Source of the DNA: Salticus scenicus
Lineage: Eukaryota > Arthropoda > Arachnida > Araneae > Salticidae
NCBI GenBank assembly: GCA_963930645.1
Contig: CAWVNO010000515.1
Span: 2,464,838 to 2,528,837 of the forward strand
Length of the DNA stretch: 64,000 bases
Direction: 5' to 3'
Both the position numbers and the translations under genes were made by a program. Positions 1-11,436 of this stretch are shown here, piece by piece (within the stretch, counting starts at the first letter, position 1; every line of letters starts with the position of its first letter). The notes beneath the pieces are model-generated. The model was not told the DNA's origin, made no database searches, and worked only from the letters and a program-made list of their open reading frames with translations.

Positions 1-308
1 GATAAGTTTCAAGAAAGGTTGGTGTGAAAGTTGTCTCAATAATTTTAAATGAACTTTTAAATTTAATAACAGATTCGAATTCTATCTAAACGTAGGTACA
101 GTAGCGAAACGGGAGGTTGAGGGGGGGCTAACGCCCCTTCACACAGAATCACTTGTCAAATAAAGCTGTTCCGAAGCCTAATTTGAATTGTTTTAACATA
201 GGTTTACATAACAGTATTCGTTATCTTACCCCTTAATCTCCAATCTGTATTTGTAGTATTAAATTTCAGGGTAAGAGAAAGTCGTGTGAGTGACACATCA
301 GATTATTT
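1..308 (+). mobile_element. Family D repeat, copy 1 (3' part, cut by window edge)
   Basis: Lines 1-300 repeat at about 1280-1566 with the same order of blocks, including TTCCGAAGCCTAATTTGAAT and CAGGGTAAGARAAAGTCGTG. The copy ends in a small hairpin (GTGT/ACAC around GAGTG) at about 283-297, and copy 2 begins in the T-rich sequence just after it. The upstream part lies outside the window. No coding potential is visible. Confidence 0.6.
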
Positions 309-1570
309 ACTCTCTCTTACCCATAAGGTAGAGAAAGTATTGTTTTTGGATCAAATTTTCAAAAGTGAGTTTTTGTTATATTTACACATTTTGAGGCACC
401 CTGAATGCGATTTTTTTTTTTTTTTAGTGGTTGGTCTGTGTGTGTATGTGTGCATGTGTGTCTGCCTGTTATGAGCATATCTCATGAACAAATTGCACCA
501 GAAAATCCAAACTTAGTATTCTAACTGTGTATCATAGAGGGAAGCTACACTAAGCTTTTCGTTGAGATGAAGCAAATGGTTCGTGTACAGGGACACTCAA
601 GAGTATTCAAATACATTACGTCTATGGGGAAATTACAAGTAGAGTTTAACATCTATAGACTGCACTAAACCAAATTAAATGAATATATATTTTTTATATG
701 AGTAAAAACATGTCACATGTAGAAATATGGCAGGGAAATCATTCGCTGTTCATTTACAGGACCACACAAAAGAACTAGATGATAATTATGATAGATGATA
801 GATGATAGTGCTAGATGATAATACTAGATGATAGTGCGAGAATAGCTGAAAATTTATGAAAGTGCATTTCAGGTTGTGCCGTATATTATTATTACTATGG
901 GATTGTATTTAGGTGCACTATGTGGTTTGTACATAATCTTCAAAAGATATACTGGGCTGCAAATATTTAAGCGACTACATTCTTTTTCATTTTTTGCTTT
1001 ACTATAATATTTTACCATGTCCTGAAAAGCTGCTCAGGAATGGAAATGAATTCCTCATAGACATATGATAAATAATGTATGTTTTTAAGCTAAATATTCA
1101 TCGCTTGCTTTTTATATATTTACAATTTTTGAGGATTCCTGATTACCGAAGTCATGTTTTTAAAAGTTTGATCTTTGTGTGTGTCTCTTAGAGTAACTTA
1201 AAAAAGAATAATTTCAAGAGATCCAAAAGTTGTATTTTCAAATTAATATAAGTTTGTTGCTGGAAAAGTTTGATCAAGACTGATAATTTTCAAGAAATGT
1301 TGCTTGTGAAAGATGCTTAAATAATTTTAAGTGAACTTTTAATTTTAATAACAGATTTAAATTCTATGTAAATATACATGTAGTAATGAAACGGGGGGCC
1401 CTCACGTATAACTAATTATCATAAAAAACTCTTCCGAAGCCTAATTTGAATTGTTTTAAAACAGGTTTACATAATAGTACTCCTTATGTTAGCTCTTAAT
1501 ATCGAAAATGTATTTATAGTATTAAATTTCAGGGTAAGAAAAAGTCGTGTGAGTGAGACACCAGATTTTT
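309..1570 (+). mobile_element. Family D repeat, copy 2 (Helentron-like, non-coding)
   Basis: It starts ACTCTCTCTTACCCATAAGG, which folds back on TAGAGAAAG just downstream, then AAAGTATTG. A TTTACACATTTTGAGGC block and a GT-rich stretch follow (about 434-470). The 3' part has CAGGGTAAGAAAAAGTCG, an inverted relative of the 5' end, then a GTGT-GAGTGA-GACAC hairpin and a T run at 1567. This is the layout of non-autonomous Helentron-type elements: asymmetric terminal repeats plus a 3' hairpin. The class assignment is inference. A second degenerate 5'-like block near 1125 suggests the copy is composite. Confidence 0.55.
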
Positions 1571-2629
1571 TTTTTTTTTTTTTTTTTTAATTTATGGTGT
1601 TTGAAATTCGATATTTAATCAGTTTTTGTTCATGTTTTTCCGAGCTGCGTATTGTTTACGATCAAATTACATTAAGATACAAGAAAAATAGGGTGCATGT
1701 TAAAATATGCAAGGTAAACTGATTTTTAAAGATACATAAGTGATTTCATTTCCGTGTAAACAATGTTTTTATATCTTTGTCCGTCTTATACTTTCTTTTT
1801 CCGCTATTTAACAACAAGGAAAATACATATATATATGTAAATCATAATTACATATTTGAACTCTAATTTAAACTTACTCACATCAAATCAAAATTTCTTT
1901 AAAAACGTTTTTTGGTATTTTATTAAAAAGGGTAAAATGAAATATAAATTTGTTGTAAACAAATGCAGACAATTTTTTTATTAATCAAAAACATTTCAAA
2001 AAATTAATAAATATTTTAATAATATTTTATTGATAAATATTTTAATAAGTGAAATTGTACACATTAAAAACTTTCAGTGGAAAAAATATTATATATGTTA
2101 TAATGTAGAAAATGTGTATTTAAAAACACCCTCTAACAGTGTTTACTAGAGGGATTTTTTACGCTATGCTTTGTTCAATAGTAAAAAGCAAAGTTACTGC
2201 CATAAGAGAGTGAGAAAATTATTTTCAGAGATTAAAAAAAAAACCATACAAACAAACCAACAATAGCAAAACTATTTTCAGATGGTACAATGTTAGCTCA
2301 GGCCATCATTATGTGATGCCATATATACAATATAGAACTAGATTTTCCTTTATCGATTGAAGTATTTTCATTAAATTTTTTTTTTAGAAATAAATAATTA
2401 TTAAAACTTTATTACCATCAAAATCTGTTTACTGTAATACTGAAAAAAAAAAAAAAAAAAAAAAGAAAAGTAAAGAAAAAGAAAGTAATAACTAGATATC
2501 TTTGCTAGTTTAGGAAACATCTGTAACTTGGTGTACGTTGATTTGTTTTTACTTTTCTTGTCTGCTACCATAATTATTGCTTTCCCATACGTAGTAGAGA
2601 AATATATATTTTTTAAATTGTATTTTAAA
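1571..2629. other. AT-rich stretch without recognised gene
   Basis: It contains long A and T runs (about 1568-1588 and 2443-2464) and short direct repeats of AATATTTTAATAA near 2010-2050. The overlapping frames near 2401-2746 are low-complexity (poly-F/poly-K) and show no domain. Nothing else can be supported. Confidence 0.5.
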
Positions 2630-2852
2630 AAATGCTTTTTTGATATATTTACGCGTTTGAAGTCCCGTGAATCCAAAAATCAAATTTTAGCTATTGGTTT
2701 GTGTCCGTGTTTTTGGGTGCGTGAGTCTGTTATCAGAATAACATAAGAACAAATATCAGCAATAAGTCCAAACATAGTATTCTCACTCAGTCTATATTAT
2801 ATGTGTATATAACTTGAAATATTTTATTGCGATCAGACAAGTAGCTAACGTG
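2630..2852 (+). mobile_element. Family D fragment
   Basis: It matches the 5' interior of family D: TATTTACGCGTTTGAAGTCC, then a GTGTCCGTG stretch and CCAAACATAGTATTCTCACT. These correspond in order to about 378-530. Both ends are missing. It abuts the terminal sequence of the family E element. Confidence 0.4.
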
Positions 2853-3559
2853 CAGTCGGGGAAGAAAAAAAAAAAAAAGGCCGCCCCCGACTAATTTTGT
2901 TGTAAATCGCCTTATAAACATGCAACTGGTACTGATTGATTTGTAATCACGTCTAGTTTCTAACGATACAGTTAGATTTTGTTTAGGGGGTCGTCAACAT
3001 ATTACAGCTTGCATCAATTCCATTCAACCCCTAATTTTTGACCTCATACTTAAATTTCCGAGATCACAAGGCGGTTCGGAAAAAGGTCATATTTATATTC
3101 TTTAAATTAATTCTTGATAGAGTTACAAGTGAAAATGTATTAGGGGTCAATCCATATATTTAGAAAAGATAAACTAAAATCTCCCATAGGAAGTAAGTTA
3201 TTCATTAAGATTATACCGGAAAAAAATACAGAAATTTTAATTACGAAATAAAATGAAATTAATTTACAAAAGGTATTGTGTTTGTATCTATGCTTATCTT
3301 ATAGGACTATTAATATTATAGGACTATATGGACTATTAAGTGAGCAATATTTGTATATATGTATAGTTCACTGTTCTCGAAAACGGTAGCTCGGACAGTT
3401 ACGTGATTTAACACAAAGGTGCCCTCCGAAGGATCATTCTGCACATCGAAATCAGATTTTCGAATTTTCGATTAGTTTTCTTTTAATTAATAAAAATATG
3501 AAAATAAACTTCCCATTTCTATAATGACGCAATATGGAGAATCTTAGGAGAGATTTTAT

Positions 3560-4206
3560 TTATTTTTTTTCCGATTGATTTGAGTGTATTTTACATTGAA
3601 CTACAGCTACGTTATGACGAATTACAAGAGATTTGATTGGTTTATTTGGTTTTCGTTGGTTTGAGTGTACGTTGAACTAGAGCTGCGTTTTCAGGAGTTA
3701 CAAGAGATTTGATTGGTTTATTTGATTTTTATTGATTTGAGTGTATTTTACGTTGAACTAGAGCTACGTTATGAGGAATTACGAGAGATTTAATTGGTTT
3801 ATTTAATTTTCATTGATTTGAGTGTATTTTACGTTGAACTAGAGCTACGTTATGAAGAATTACGAGAGATTTGATTGGTTTATTTGATTTTCATTGATTT
3901 GAGTGTATTTTACGTTGAACTAGAGCTACGTTTTGAGGAATTACAGGATATTTGATTTTCATTGATTTGAGTGTATTTTACGTTGAACTACAGCTACATT
4001 ATGAGGAATTACGAAAGATTTGATTGGTTTATTTGATTTTCATTCATTTAAGTGTATTTTACATTGAACTAGAGCTACGTTTTTAGGAATTACCAGAGAT
4101 TTGATTGGTTTATTTGATTTTCATTGATTTAAGTGTATTTTACGTTGAACTATAGTTACGTTATGAGGAATTACGAGTGATTTGATTGGTTTATTTGATT
4201 TTCATT
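3560..4206 (+). repeat. Tandem repeat, unit about 80 bp, about 8 copies
   Basis: The unit contains GATTTGATTGGTTTATTTGA, TTGATTTGAGTGTATTTTAC and GAACTAGAGCTACGTTATGA and recurs at a period near 80 bp. One unit near 3945 is shortened. Units differ by a few substitutions. The block lies upstream of a Helitron 3' terminus and is probably internal to that element. Confidence 0.8.
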
Positions 4207-4720
4207 GATTTGAGATAGGGGTGTCCGGTGATGTTTTCTTGGTTTTAACATGCTTGGCAGTGATTGCTGCGAAAACGAGTTTCGTGCGTTTTCAGATTCA
4301 TGCACAGCGTTGTAGGGGTGTCCAGTGAAGTTTTTTTTGGTTCAAACATGCGTGATAGTGATTGCTGCGGAACCGAGTTACGTACGTTTTCAGATTCATG
4401 CACAGCGGAGTAAGGGTGGCCAGTGATTTTTTTTTTTTTTTTTTTTTTTCGGTTTTAACATGCGTGACAGGGATTGCCGCGGAACCGAGTTTCGTGTGTT
4501 CTGAGATTCATGCCCAGCGAGGTAGGGGTGTCCAGGGATGTTTTTTGGTTTTAACATGCGTGATAGTGATTGCCGGGGAACCAAGTTTCGTGTGTTCTGA
4601 GATTCGTATACAGCGACGTAGGGCTGTCCAGTATTTTTTTTCCCCTTGTTTTCATGAGCGTGAAGCGTACATACGTGCGTTATAGTGATTGCTGCGAAAA
4701 CGACTTATGTGCTTTCTCTG
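4207..4720 (+). repeat. Tandem repeat, unit about 100 bp, about 5 copies
   Basis: Units contain TAGGGGTGTCCAGTGA, a T-rich gap of variable length, AACATGCGTGATAGTGATTG and GATTCATGCACAGCG. They start near 4213, 4314, 4412, 4527 and 4620. The T run expands from about 8 to over 20 bases in the third unit. The short frames here are artefacts of the repeat. Confidence 0.8.
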
Positions 4721-4976
4721 ATTCGACCATTCATCGAATAGTGACTTTTACTGTACGAGTAACAGCTTCAACTGTTTCCAGAATATTCGAATAATTAACA
4801 TTTCTATTTGACTGTTTTTGACAATATTTGTTTTAATAATAGTTTTGTTTCACAGATTCGAGAAATAAAAAAATGTTTGATATTGTCGATGAGATCCCAT
4901 AAAGAAAATAGTCGCCAATCGAAATATATTTATTTAAATGTTTCAATTAATCAATTATAAATAAAAACCTTTAAAT

Positions 4977-5009
4977 ATAGTGCCCAGCGAAGCGGGCGAA
5001 GCCTGCTAG
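4977..5009 (+). mobile_element. Helitron 3' terminus (hairpin plus CTAG)
   Basis: The sequence GCCCAGCGAAGCGGGC can form a short hairpin and is followed after about 10 nt by CTAG and then T, as at canonical Helitron 3' ends. The same terminus occurs at 33561-33593. The matching 5' TC end was not found. The two tandem-repeat blocks upstream probably belong to this element. Confidence 0.7.
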
Positions 5010-5331
5010 TTTGAATAATTACTGTAAACGTCTGTATATAAAAATAGTGGGAATAATAGTTCCGTATAGCGCGTAAGATAAATTTAGCATTTTCACACAG
5101 TTAATCAAATCTTTGATTTGTCTAAGGCGTCAATTTCTAATACTTTTTCTTCTTAAATAAAACTTATGTTTTTTTTTCTTAATAGCAATGAGATAGTTCA
5201 TTAGGTAACTTTATTCGTTAAAATTTCAATAGCTTTATTAGCGTATTGAATTTTAATAGTTTTATTAGCGTACGAACACTACAGTATTCAATTACAAAAA
5301 TGTAGATAACAAGATAAAATAATAATAGTAA

Positions 5332-5395
5332 GTATGATGATGATGATGATGATAATAATAATAATAATAATAATAACAACAATAATAGCGGTATA
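5332..5395. repeat. Microsatellite (GAT)n-(AAT)n
   Basis: About six GAT units pass into about nine AAT units and then imperfect AAC/AAT units. The serine/leucine-rich frame on the minus strand here is a product of the repeat. Confidence 0.85.
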
Positions 5396-5780
5396 AACAA
5401 AGGAAAATGTTTAATATTTAAGAAAAAAGAATTTATCTGTTTGTGTTGAGTATATCTTTAGGAGCGCCGCATGAAAGTGTTTTTATAAAATATTACCTTT
5501 AATTTGAAGCGTAAAACCTATATTATATAGTATGCAATAATGCAGATATAAAGATTTAAACAAAAAATTAATCGTAAAAATCTGGGAAAGCATATTTAAT
5601 ATTTAAGAAAAAAGAGGTATAGTTCAAAAGCATTCCTATTTTGAGTAGTAAGTCCCACCTTTATACGTTTCTCAAAACACCAAATTATTTAACAAATTCG
5701 TGATTAAATAACTGAAATTTTGTTGTCAACGATTGAGACGATAAATGTCTTACGTTTATATATCTAACATATGACGGGGG

Positions 5781-6308
5781 TGTTGTACCCGGGTATTACT
5801 AAAACTCACAAGCCCCACAGGCTTCTTAGCTGTCAGGTACTCTGAAGGATGAAATTGAATCCAAGGACTCCACAAGAAAACAAACTCCTTTTCTGAAACA
5901 CATCTTTATTTAATATCCATATCGTGGCTTAGGTTTTATGGAAGGCAATGGAGATCTAACCATCTGAGCACTGGCGGGATATTGGAATCGACGGTCCCAA
6001 CCGCGGATATCGGAATTTGCCGTAAACTCACATTCAAACGTTCATTTACTTTCAAGATCTGGCGGCCGGCTTAGACTTTTTAGGTAACTATTACCAGTTG
6101 AGAGCTCTGGAAGAAGACCTATTAATTTTGGCGTGTTTCATCTTTTATAGTCATAATTTTTCCATATTTCTGGCGTAATCTTAAATTTTTCCCCATTTCT
6201 TTATTGGTTGTATTATCTAATGATGCAATACTTCTTTGTGTCCTATTGGCCAATGACTTCGCGCGGCTAGACAAGTTGGCACCTACACTCGCCAAGCCAT
6301 AAACAACA
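5781..6308 (-). mobile_element. Solo LTR of an LTR retrotransposon
   Basis: Read on the minus strand the segment starts TGTTGTTTATGG and ends GGGTACAACA, giving TGTTGT/ACAACA ends. It contains TATAAAAG near 6147 (promoter-like) and AATAAA near 5910 (polyadenylation-like). It is richer in GC than its surroundings and has no partner LTR or pol sequence in the window. No flanking target duplication is visible, so the exact ends are uncertain. The interior sequence does not identify Gypsy or BEL origin. Confidence 0.55.
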
Positions 6309-7421
6309 ATATTTATAACTATTGCATCTGACATAAATATTCAAACAATTTTCATCAATTATTACCCAATTACTGTCATGAATCTTAAACCTTATCTATA
6401 AACATCATTTAACTCTTTTATGGAATATTTCAGGCACAGAAGCTCATTCAATTTAAATTATTGACTTATTTATTCATTTTCGAATGATCGCGATTACGAA
6501 ATCCCCCCCCCCCCCCATACACTATTAAAGTAACTTACTGCCTAATATGAGATTTTATTTAAGTCATTTTGCAATATTAATTTAAAATATGAAAATAATA
6601 CTTTAAAATGTGAAAATAATATTTTAAAATATAAAAATACTAGTTTAAATCTTACCTCTTTTTCTATCCTATTATATATATGCCAGCGTCCTAAAAATAG
6701 TCAAACAAAAAAATAAAAATAAATAAATAAATAAATAAATAAAAAATAAAAAATAAGGAAAAGATGTGAATTTTATGCTGTAATTAGAATTAATGGAAAA
6801 TAAATAATATTATGCTTTTGTTTCAATAATACATTTGATAATTTAAAAAATAAAAATAAAAATAAACAATTGCCCAGCATTTGATTCAGTATTAAAAAAA
6901 AAAAAAAAAAAAGAATAAAAATTAAATATTTTATTATGATACATTATGCGATAAAGTTTAAATAGCATAAGGCTTAGAAACCGTATAACAAACAAATACA
7001 AAAATATGACAACAAGATTAAGCAGAAAATTCTCAGTAATAATTTTCATAAAGGTATTAAATATTAATAAAAATAAACTTTTATTGAATGTATTCAAACA
7101 GTAAACCTCGCCTTTACTGCGTTTTCTAAAGCATCACATTTAACTTGAGGTGTGCGAACTCTACAATATTCAAATACAACAAAGACAACAAGGTTAAAAC
7201 AAAACTTTAGCGATGAAAAACTAGGAAAAGTTATTTAATATTTAAGAAGAAAGTCTCTAGATCGGATATGTTCCTATCTTGTAAAATAAACGTCGCCTTT
7301 ACACATTTTTCTAAAACTTTATATTCCAAAACAAAATGATTTTACATATTCGCGATTACATCATTTGAATTTTGTCTTCAGCAATCGATGTAGTAAATGC
7401 CATTGACGTTTATGCATACCA
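6309..7421. other. Family E interior, AT-rich with degenerate repeats
   Basis: Blocks resembling one another occur near 5640-5770, 6990-7100, 7085-7250 and 7260-7430 (motifs such as TATTTAATATTTAAGAA, GCCTTTAC and ACGTTTAT). This suggests an old internal tandem repeat of the transposon. A C14 run lies near 6504 and AAAT repeats near 6716-6750. No gene was recognised. Confidence 0.45.
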
Positions 7422-7521
7422 GTGTCACATATACAGTCAAATGCGAATATAGAAAATAGTCTTATATATATATATATATATATTGTTTCAGCGATACAGA
7501 AGGTGGGGCTTGATTTCTTTT

Positions 7522-7731
7522 GGAATTCCAGAGATGTCAAAATTTTAATTTACCCCGGAGCATTTTCAGCCCCGCCTTTATTTCAAACCACTTTTATTTT
7601 AAGAGTAATTGTTTCTTATTTTTTTTGTAGTTATACATTGGAGAAAGTTATTCTAAAAATAAAGTGGTGTGAAATAAAGGCGGGGCTAAAAATGCTCCGG
7701 AATAAATTAAAATGTTGGCACCTATGGAATT
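7522..7731. repeat. Inverted repeat (about 210 bp palindrome)
   Basis: The left arm (GAATTCC, then AATTTACCCCGGAGCATTTT and GCCCCGCCTTTATTTC) is inverted at the right (GAAATAAAGGCGGGGC, AATGCTCCGGAATAAATT, GGAATTC), with a loop near 7628. It looks like a MITE or a fold-back of family E. A similar half block is at 46884-46920 in the E1 copy. Confidence 0.7.
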
Positions 7732-8214
7732 CTTGCAGATTCTCTCGCCTGCATTGCGGTAATTTTATAAAAATAAATTAATTTGTAGAATAAACATCGA
7801 AATGTTGCTTAGAAAAATATAAGGATAGCTAAAGTAAATTAAAATAGTTTTCCGTCAGATTATGTACAGATATTTACTTATAGATGATACAAATGATAAC
7901 ATATAATGGCCCCCTAACAACAATAAAAAATGAAATATCACTGTAACTCAAAAAATAATGTTAGGCATGATTTGTAAATTTTAAAACCCATATTTCTGTT
8001 GATGCCTGTTCTGCAAAAATGGGGGTTACTATTGAAAAAAATGAAGTTGATGCAAGATTTAATATGTAGACGACCCCTAAGCAAAACCTAACTGTACCAT
8101 TATAAACTAGACGTTATTGAAAATCGATTGGTAGTACCAGTCGCATGCTTCTACGACAGTTTACGGTGAAATTAGTCAGGAAGGGAGGGGGATATTTTTT
8201 TGCCGATTGTTCAT

Positions 8215-8420
8215 CGGTGGTTCTCAAACTTTTTGAAGTCGGGGCACATTTAAAATGCTACAAAGAGGTGTTAGCGTATATTTATAAAATTATAAGAAAT
8301 AACTTCTAATAATTAAGTCAAATATTTGAAAGGGAAACTCTCATTTCCTTCTTAATATGTAAATACATATTGTTTTTTCTTTTTACACTACACTGGAGTG
8401 AAGGTAGAAAATCATAATTC
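8215..8420 (+). mobile_element. hAT-like terminal repeat fragment
   Basis: The sequence CGGTGGTTCTCAAACTTTTT followed by GAAGTCGGGGCACA resembles the terminal inverted repeat seen on many hAT (Charlie/ZBED-type) elements. No opposite end or 8-bp duplication was found, so this is a fragment at best. Confidence 0.4.
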
Positions 8421-8651
8421 GCACAAATATGACGTTGAAAATAATTTCATTATATTTACGAGTAGGCTACTATTTTGCTTTCTGTCTAACATTTAACATT
8501 TTTTCACTCACATAACAAAATTTTCAATAAATTTTTTATTTGATTCTTCACTTCAATTTGAGAAATCTGTGCCTTTTATATGAATGCATTTATCTGAAAA
8601 AAGTATTGTGCGTACAACAACCACTTTCAAAACTTAAAAAAAGTAATATAC

Positions 8652-8656
<5 letters not shown>

Positions 8657-8708
<52 letters not shown>

Positions 8709-8713
8709 AAAAA
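8657..8713. repeat. (AC)n microsatellite followed by A run
   Basis: About 15 AC units pass directly into an A run of about 27 bases. Confidence 0.9.
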
Positions 8714-9123
8714 GCTGCTTTTAGAAAGGAAAAAAAAAATATATATAAGACTGTTAAGTGCTTTTAACATAATAATAATGTGCTGGCAATGAGAACGATA
8801 TGGGTATAAATAATGGGCATTGTTTAAAGGAATTATGTCCTTGTAAATAGACTTCGAAATAACGAATTTTTTTGCAAATTAATGTGTAGGAAAACAATTC
8901 AAGGATTCAGTCAGTGTTATCGTTTTTTTTTTCGTTTAATACAAATTAAAGTTATAAGAATTTATAAGTTATCAGAAAATTAATTTGAAATAAGTTAGAA
9001 ACTTCGGTTTAGAAAATTCAGTTCACTGAAAGAGCTAGGAATGCCATTTACGAGATTTTTAATGCAATTATTGGAATTTTTTTTTTCATTTTTAAAACGA
9101 AAGATATGACTAAATATGATACA

Positions 9124-9216
9124 ATTAGACAAAAATAAAATAAAAATAAAATAAAAATAAAATAAATAAAATAAAATAAATAAATAAATAATAAATAAAA
9201 TAAATAAATAAATAAA
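9124..9216. repeat. A-rich (AAATA/AAAT)n repeat
   Basis: Repeated AAAATAAAAT and AAATAAAT units. The poly-F/I/L minus-strand frame across it is a low-complexity artefact. Confidence 0.85.
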
Positions 9217-9323
9217 AAATATGGAGTTGCACAACTTTTACAATGAACGACTCATATATCAGTAATGAAATGGTATAATAGAATAATATTTATTTTTATG
9301 TTTAAAAACATATTTCTTTGTAG

Positions 9324-9477
9324 TACCATAGGGCACACCCAAATATCTTGTAGAACGCACCAGTCTGCCTTGTTACACCTTTTGAGAGCCAATGACGTAC
9401 AGGGACATATAAATGAATTGAAACAACATGCGGAGAATTTCTCGTTGGTACATTTTAACAGTTTTAGACCGCAGTAA
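9324..9477 (+). CDS. Candidate 3'-terminal exon of an unknown host gene
   Basis: A good splice acceptor (TATTTCTTTGTAG) ends at 9323. An open frame of 50 codons follows and ends in TAA at 9475-9477. The peptide has ordinary globular composition (start TIGHTQISCRTHQSALLHLL, end FNSFRPQ) and an amphipathic middle. It stands out from the poly-F/poly-K frames around it, and its base composition is more balanced. A family A element begins 28 bp after the stop. I do not recognise the protein. Against it: no polyadenylation signal lies before the repeat, and 50 codons is short. It could be a pseudo-exon. Confidence 0.45.
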
Positions 9478-9505
9478 AAAATTGAAATCATATATATATA
9501 TATAA

Positions 9506-11436
9506 ACTTTCTTCTACATATATAAGATGAAAGTATTGGATTTGTGAAAATTTTCAAACACCGGTTTTCGGCGGATTCACACGTTTTGAGATGTTTGGAA
9601 CACGATTTGACTGTTTTTAGAAAATATCTGTCTGCCTGTATGTATCACAAATTTTGTGGACAGTCTATCTTGTTAACCAACGAACAAAATTTAACCAACT
9701 TTCCGAACAATAGGTAATTAATGGTTGTATAAAAAAATGAAAGAAAGAGAAGTCGTTAAATAAACAAAAGGGAAAATTATAATAGGGTGTTTTAGTATTT
9801 TTCTCTGTATAGTATGTTGTTTATTTAACGCTATTGCCCTTCAAATCATTTGAGCCCATAGATCATAATGATATAAAATTTCATTGTATCCCTGTAAAAA
9901 TCTATAAGTTCAAGACTCACCAAAATCTATACATTTCGTGCAACGGTGATTTATAACATGTATAAAAATTTTCAGCTCAATCGGATGATCCGTTTAGACG
10001 TTATCGCAGTTTAAATATTTTAATGATAATTTTAAGTCACAATGATAAAGAATTTTTCTTTATGTCCCTGTAAAAAAAAAAAAAAAACTATAAGTGCAAG
10101 ATTCTAAAAAATTCACACAGCTTGTGTGACGGTGATCTATAACAAGTATATAAAATTTCAGCTCAATCGGATAAAGCGTTTAGACGCTATCGTATTTTAA
10201 ATAATTTGAGCCCATTTGACTTTCCGAACATTAAATAATTAACGTTTGTATATATAAATCAAAATAAGACAAGTTGTTAACTAATTAAAAGTGAAAATTA
10301 CAATAGGGTGTTTCTGTATTTTCTTTTCCTTTGTTTAATTTTACACTATTGTATTTTAAATAATTTGAGACCATCGGGCATAATCATAAAGGATTTTATT
10401 TGTTGTGTCTCTAAAAAAAACTATAAGTGCTAGATTCACCAAAATCAATGCAGTTTGAGCAAGATGACCTGTAATATGTGCACAAATTTTCAGCTCAATC
10501 GAATAATGCTCTTAGACGCTATAGCATTTTAAAAATTTGAGCCCATAATGGTTTAATTTTTCTTTGTGTCCCTGTAAGAAAATTATAAATGTGTATTAGA
10601 AAAAAAAAAAAAATGTAGTGTGCAGTTTAGAAAATTACACTTCATCAAAATCTATACAGTTTGTGTGCCGGTTTCATATAACATGTGTATAAAGTTTCAG
10701 CTCAATCGAGTAAGGCGTTTAAACACTGTAACACTTTAAAAATTTTAGCTTATAGGCCATAAAGATAATGAATTTTTCTTTGCGTTCCTGTAAAAAGCTA
10801 TTCATCTAAATCTATATAGTTCGTGCGACGGTGACTTATAACATGTGTATGAATTTTCAGCTCAATCAGATAAGGTATTTAGACATTATCGCACATTAAT
10901 GAATTTGGGCCCATAAGCCATAATGATAAAGAATTTTTCTTTGTGTCCCTATAAAAAAACTATAAGTGCTAGATCCCCCAAAATCAGTAGGGTTCGTGCT
11001 ACGGTGGCCTATAACATACGTATCAACTTTCAGTTCATTCGGGCAAAACGTTTAGACGCTATCGTGTTCACTCACATAATAACAGTAAAAATAGTAAAAA
11101 TGAACTTGGGAAACCTCAAAACGTGTAGAAACACTAAAATATCAAAGTCGGATTTTTGACATGATTACAGTACTTTGCCTACATAAGTATTTTCGGAAAA
11201 AAAAAAAAAAAAAAATAATAATAATAAATAATAATAATAATAATAATCTCATTTCTTCTGATTTTGGCACAAAACTGACTTTCTTTCGGATTCAGACTTA
11301 TATTTCTCTGAGATAAAAATCGTCTGTATTCATCATGGAAAATAATTTTAATAAATAATTAGTAAATAATTTGTACTGCGTGAATTTGTATATAATTATA
11401 TAGAAGAAAGTCTGGTGGTGGACACAACATACTAGT
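9506..11436 (+). mobile_element. Family A repeat, copy 1 (Helitron/Helentron-like), split by family B
   Basis: The 5' end ACTTTCTTCTACATA folds back on AGATGAAAGT and is followed by AAAGTATTGGATTTG and TTCACACGTTTTGAGATG. The 3' end has the inverted copy (TATAGAAGAAAGTC), then a hairpin (GTGGTGGACACAAC) and about 10 nt later CTAGT. Family B sequence occupies about 9688-11198. No protein is encoded. Confidence 0.65.
9688..11198 (-). mobile_element. Family B repeat, copy 1 (reverse, composite)
   Basis: On the plus strand it begins ACTTTCCGAACAATAGGTAA and ends in TGACATGATTACAGTACTTT, the reverse of the family 5' end. Repeats of about 150 bp (GATAAAGAATTTTTCTTTGT, TTTCAGCTCAATCGG, GTTTAGACGCTATCG) occur about seven times. 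A second 3'-like start at 10217 (GACTTTCCGAACATTAAATA) shows that two copies are joined. The frame at 10923-11159 lies within the repeat and is not a gene. Confidence 0.65.

Larger units (their letters stand above)
2853..8210 (-). mobile_element. Family E long-TIR DNA transposon, old copy (E2), interrupted
   Basis: The ends at 2853-3180 and 7905-8210 are inverted copies of each other (for example CTAATTTTGTTGTAAATCG against CGGTGAAATTAGTC, and GTCGTCAACATATTA against TAATATGTAGACGACC). They match the ends of the better preserved element at 44982-49047, in opposite orientation. Homology to that element also runs inward from 7900 to about 7260. The terminal bases are decayed and no TA duplication remains. 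No transposase frame is visible. Later insertions or expansions are the Helitron-ended repeat blocks, a solo LTR and a palindrome. Confidence 0.55.

Noticed and set aside
4362..4794. Overlapping frames of 62-107 codons
   Set aside because: They fall in the 100-bp tandem repeat and change with the T-run length.
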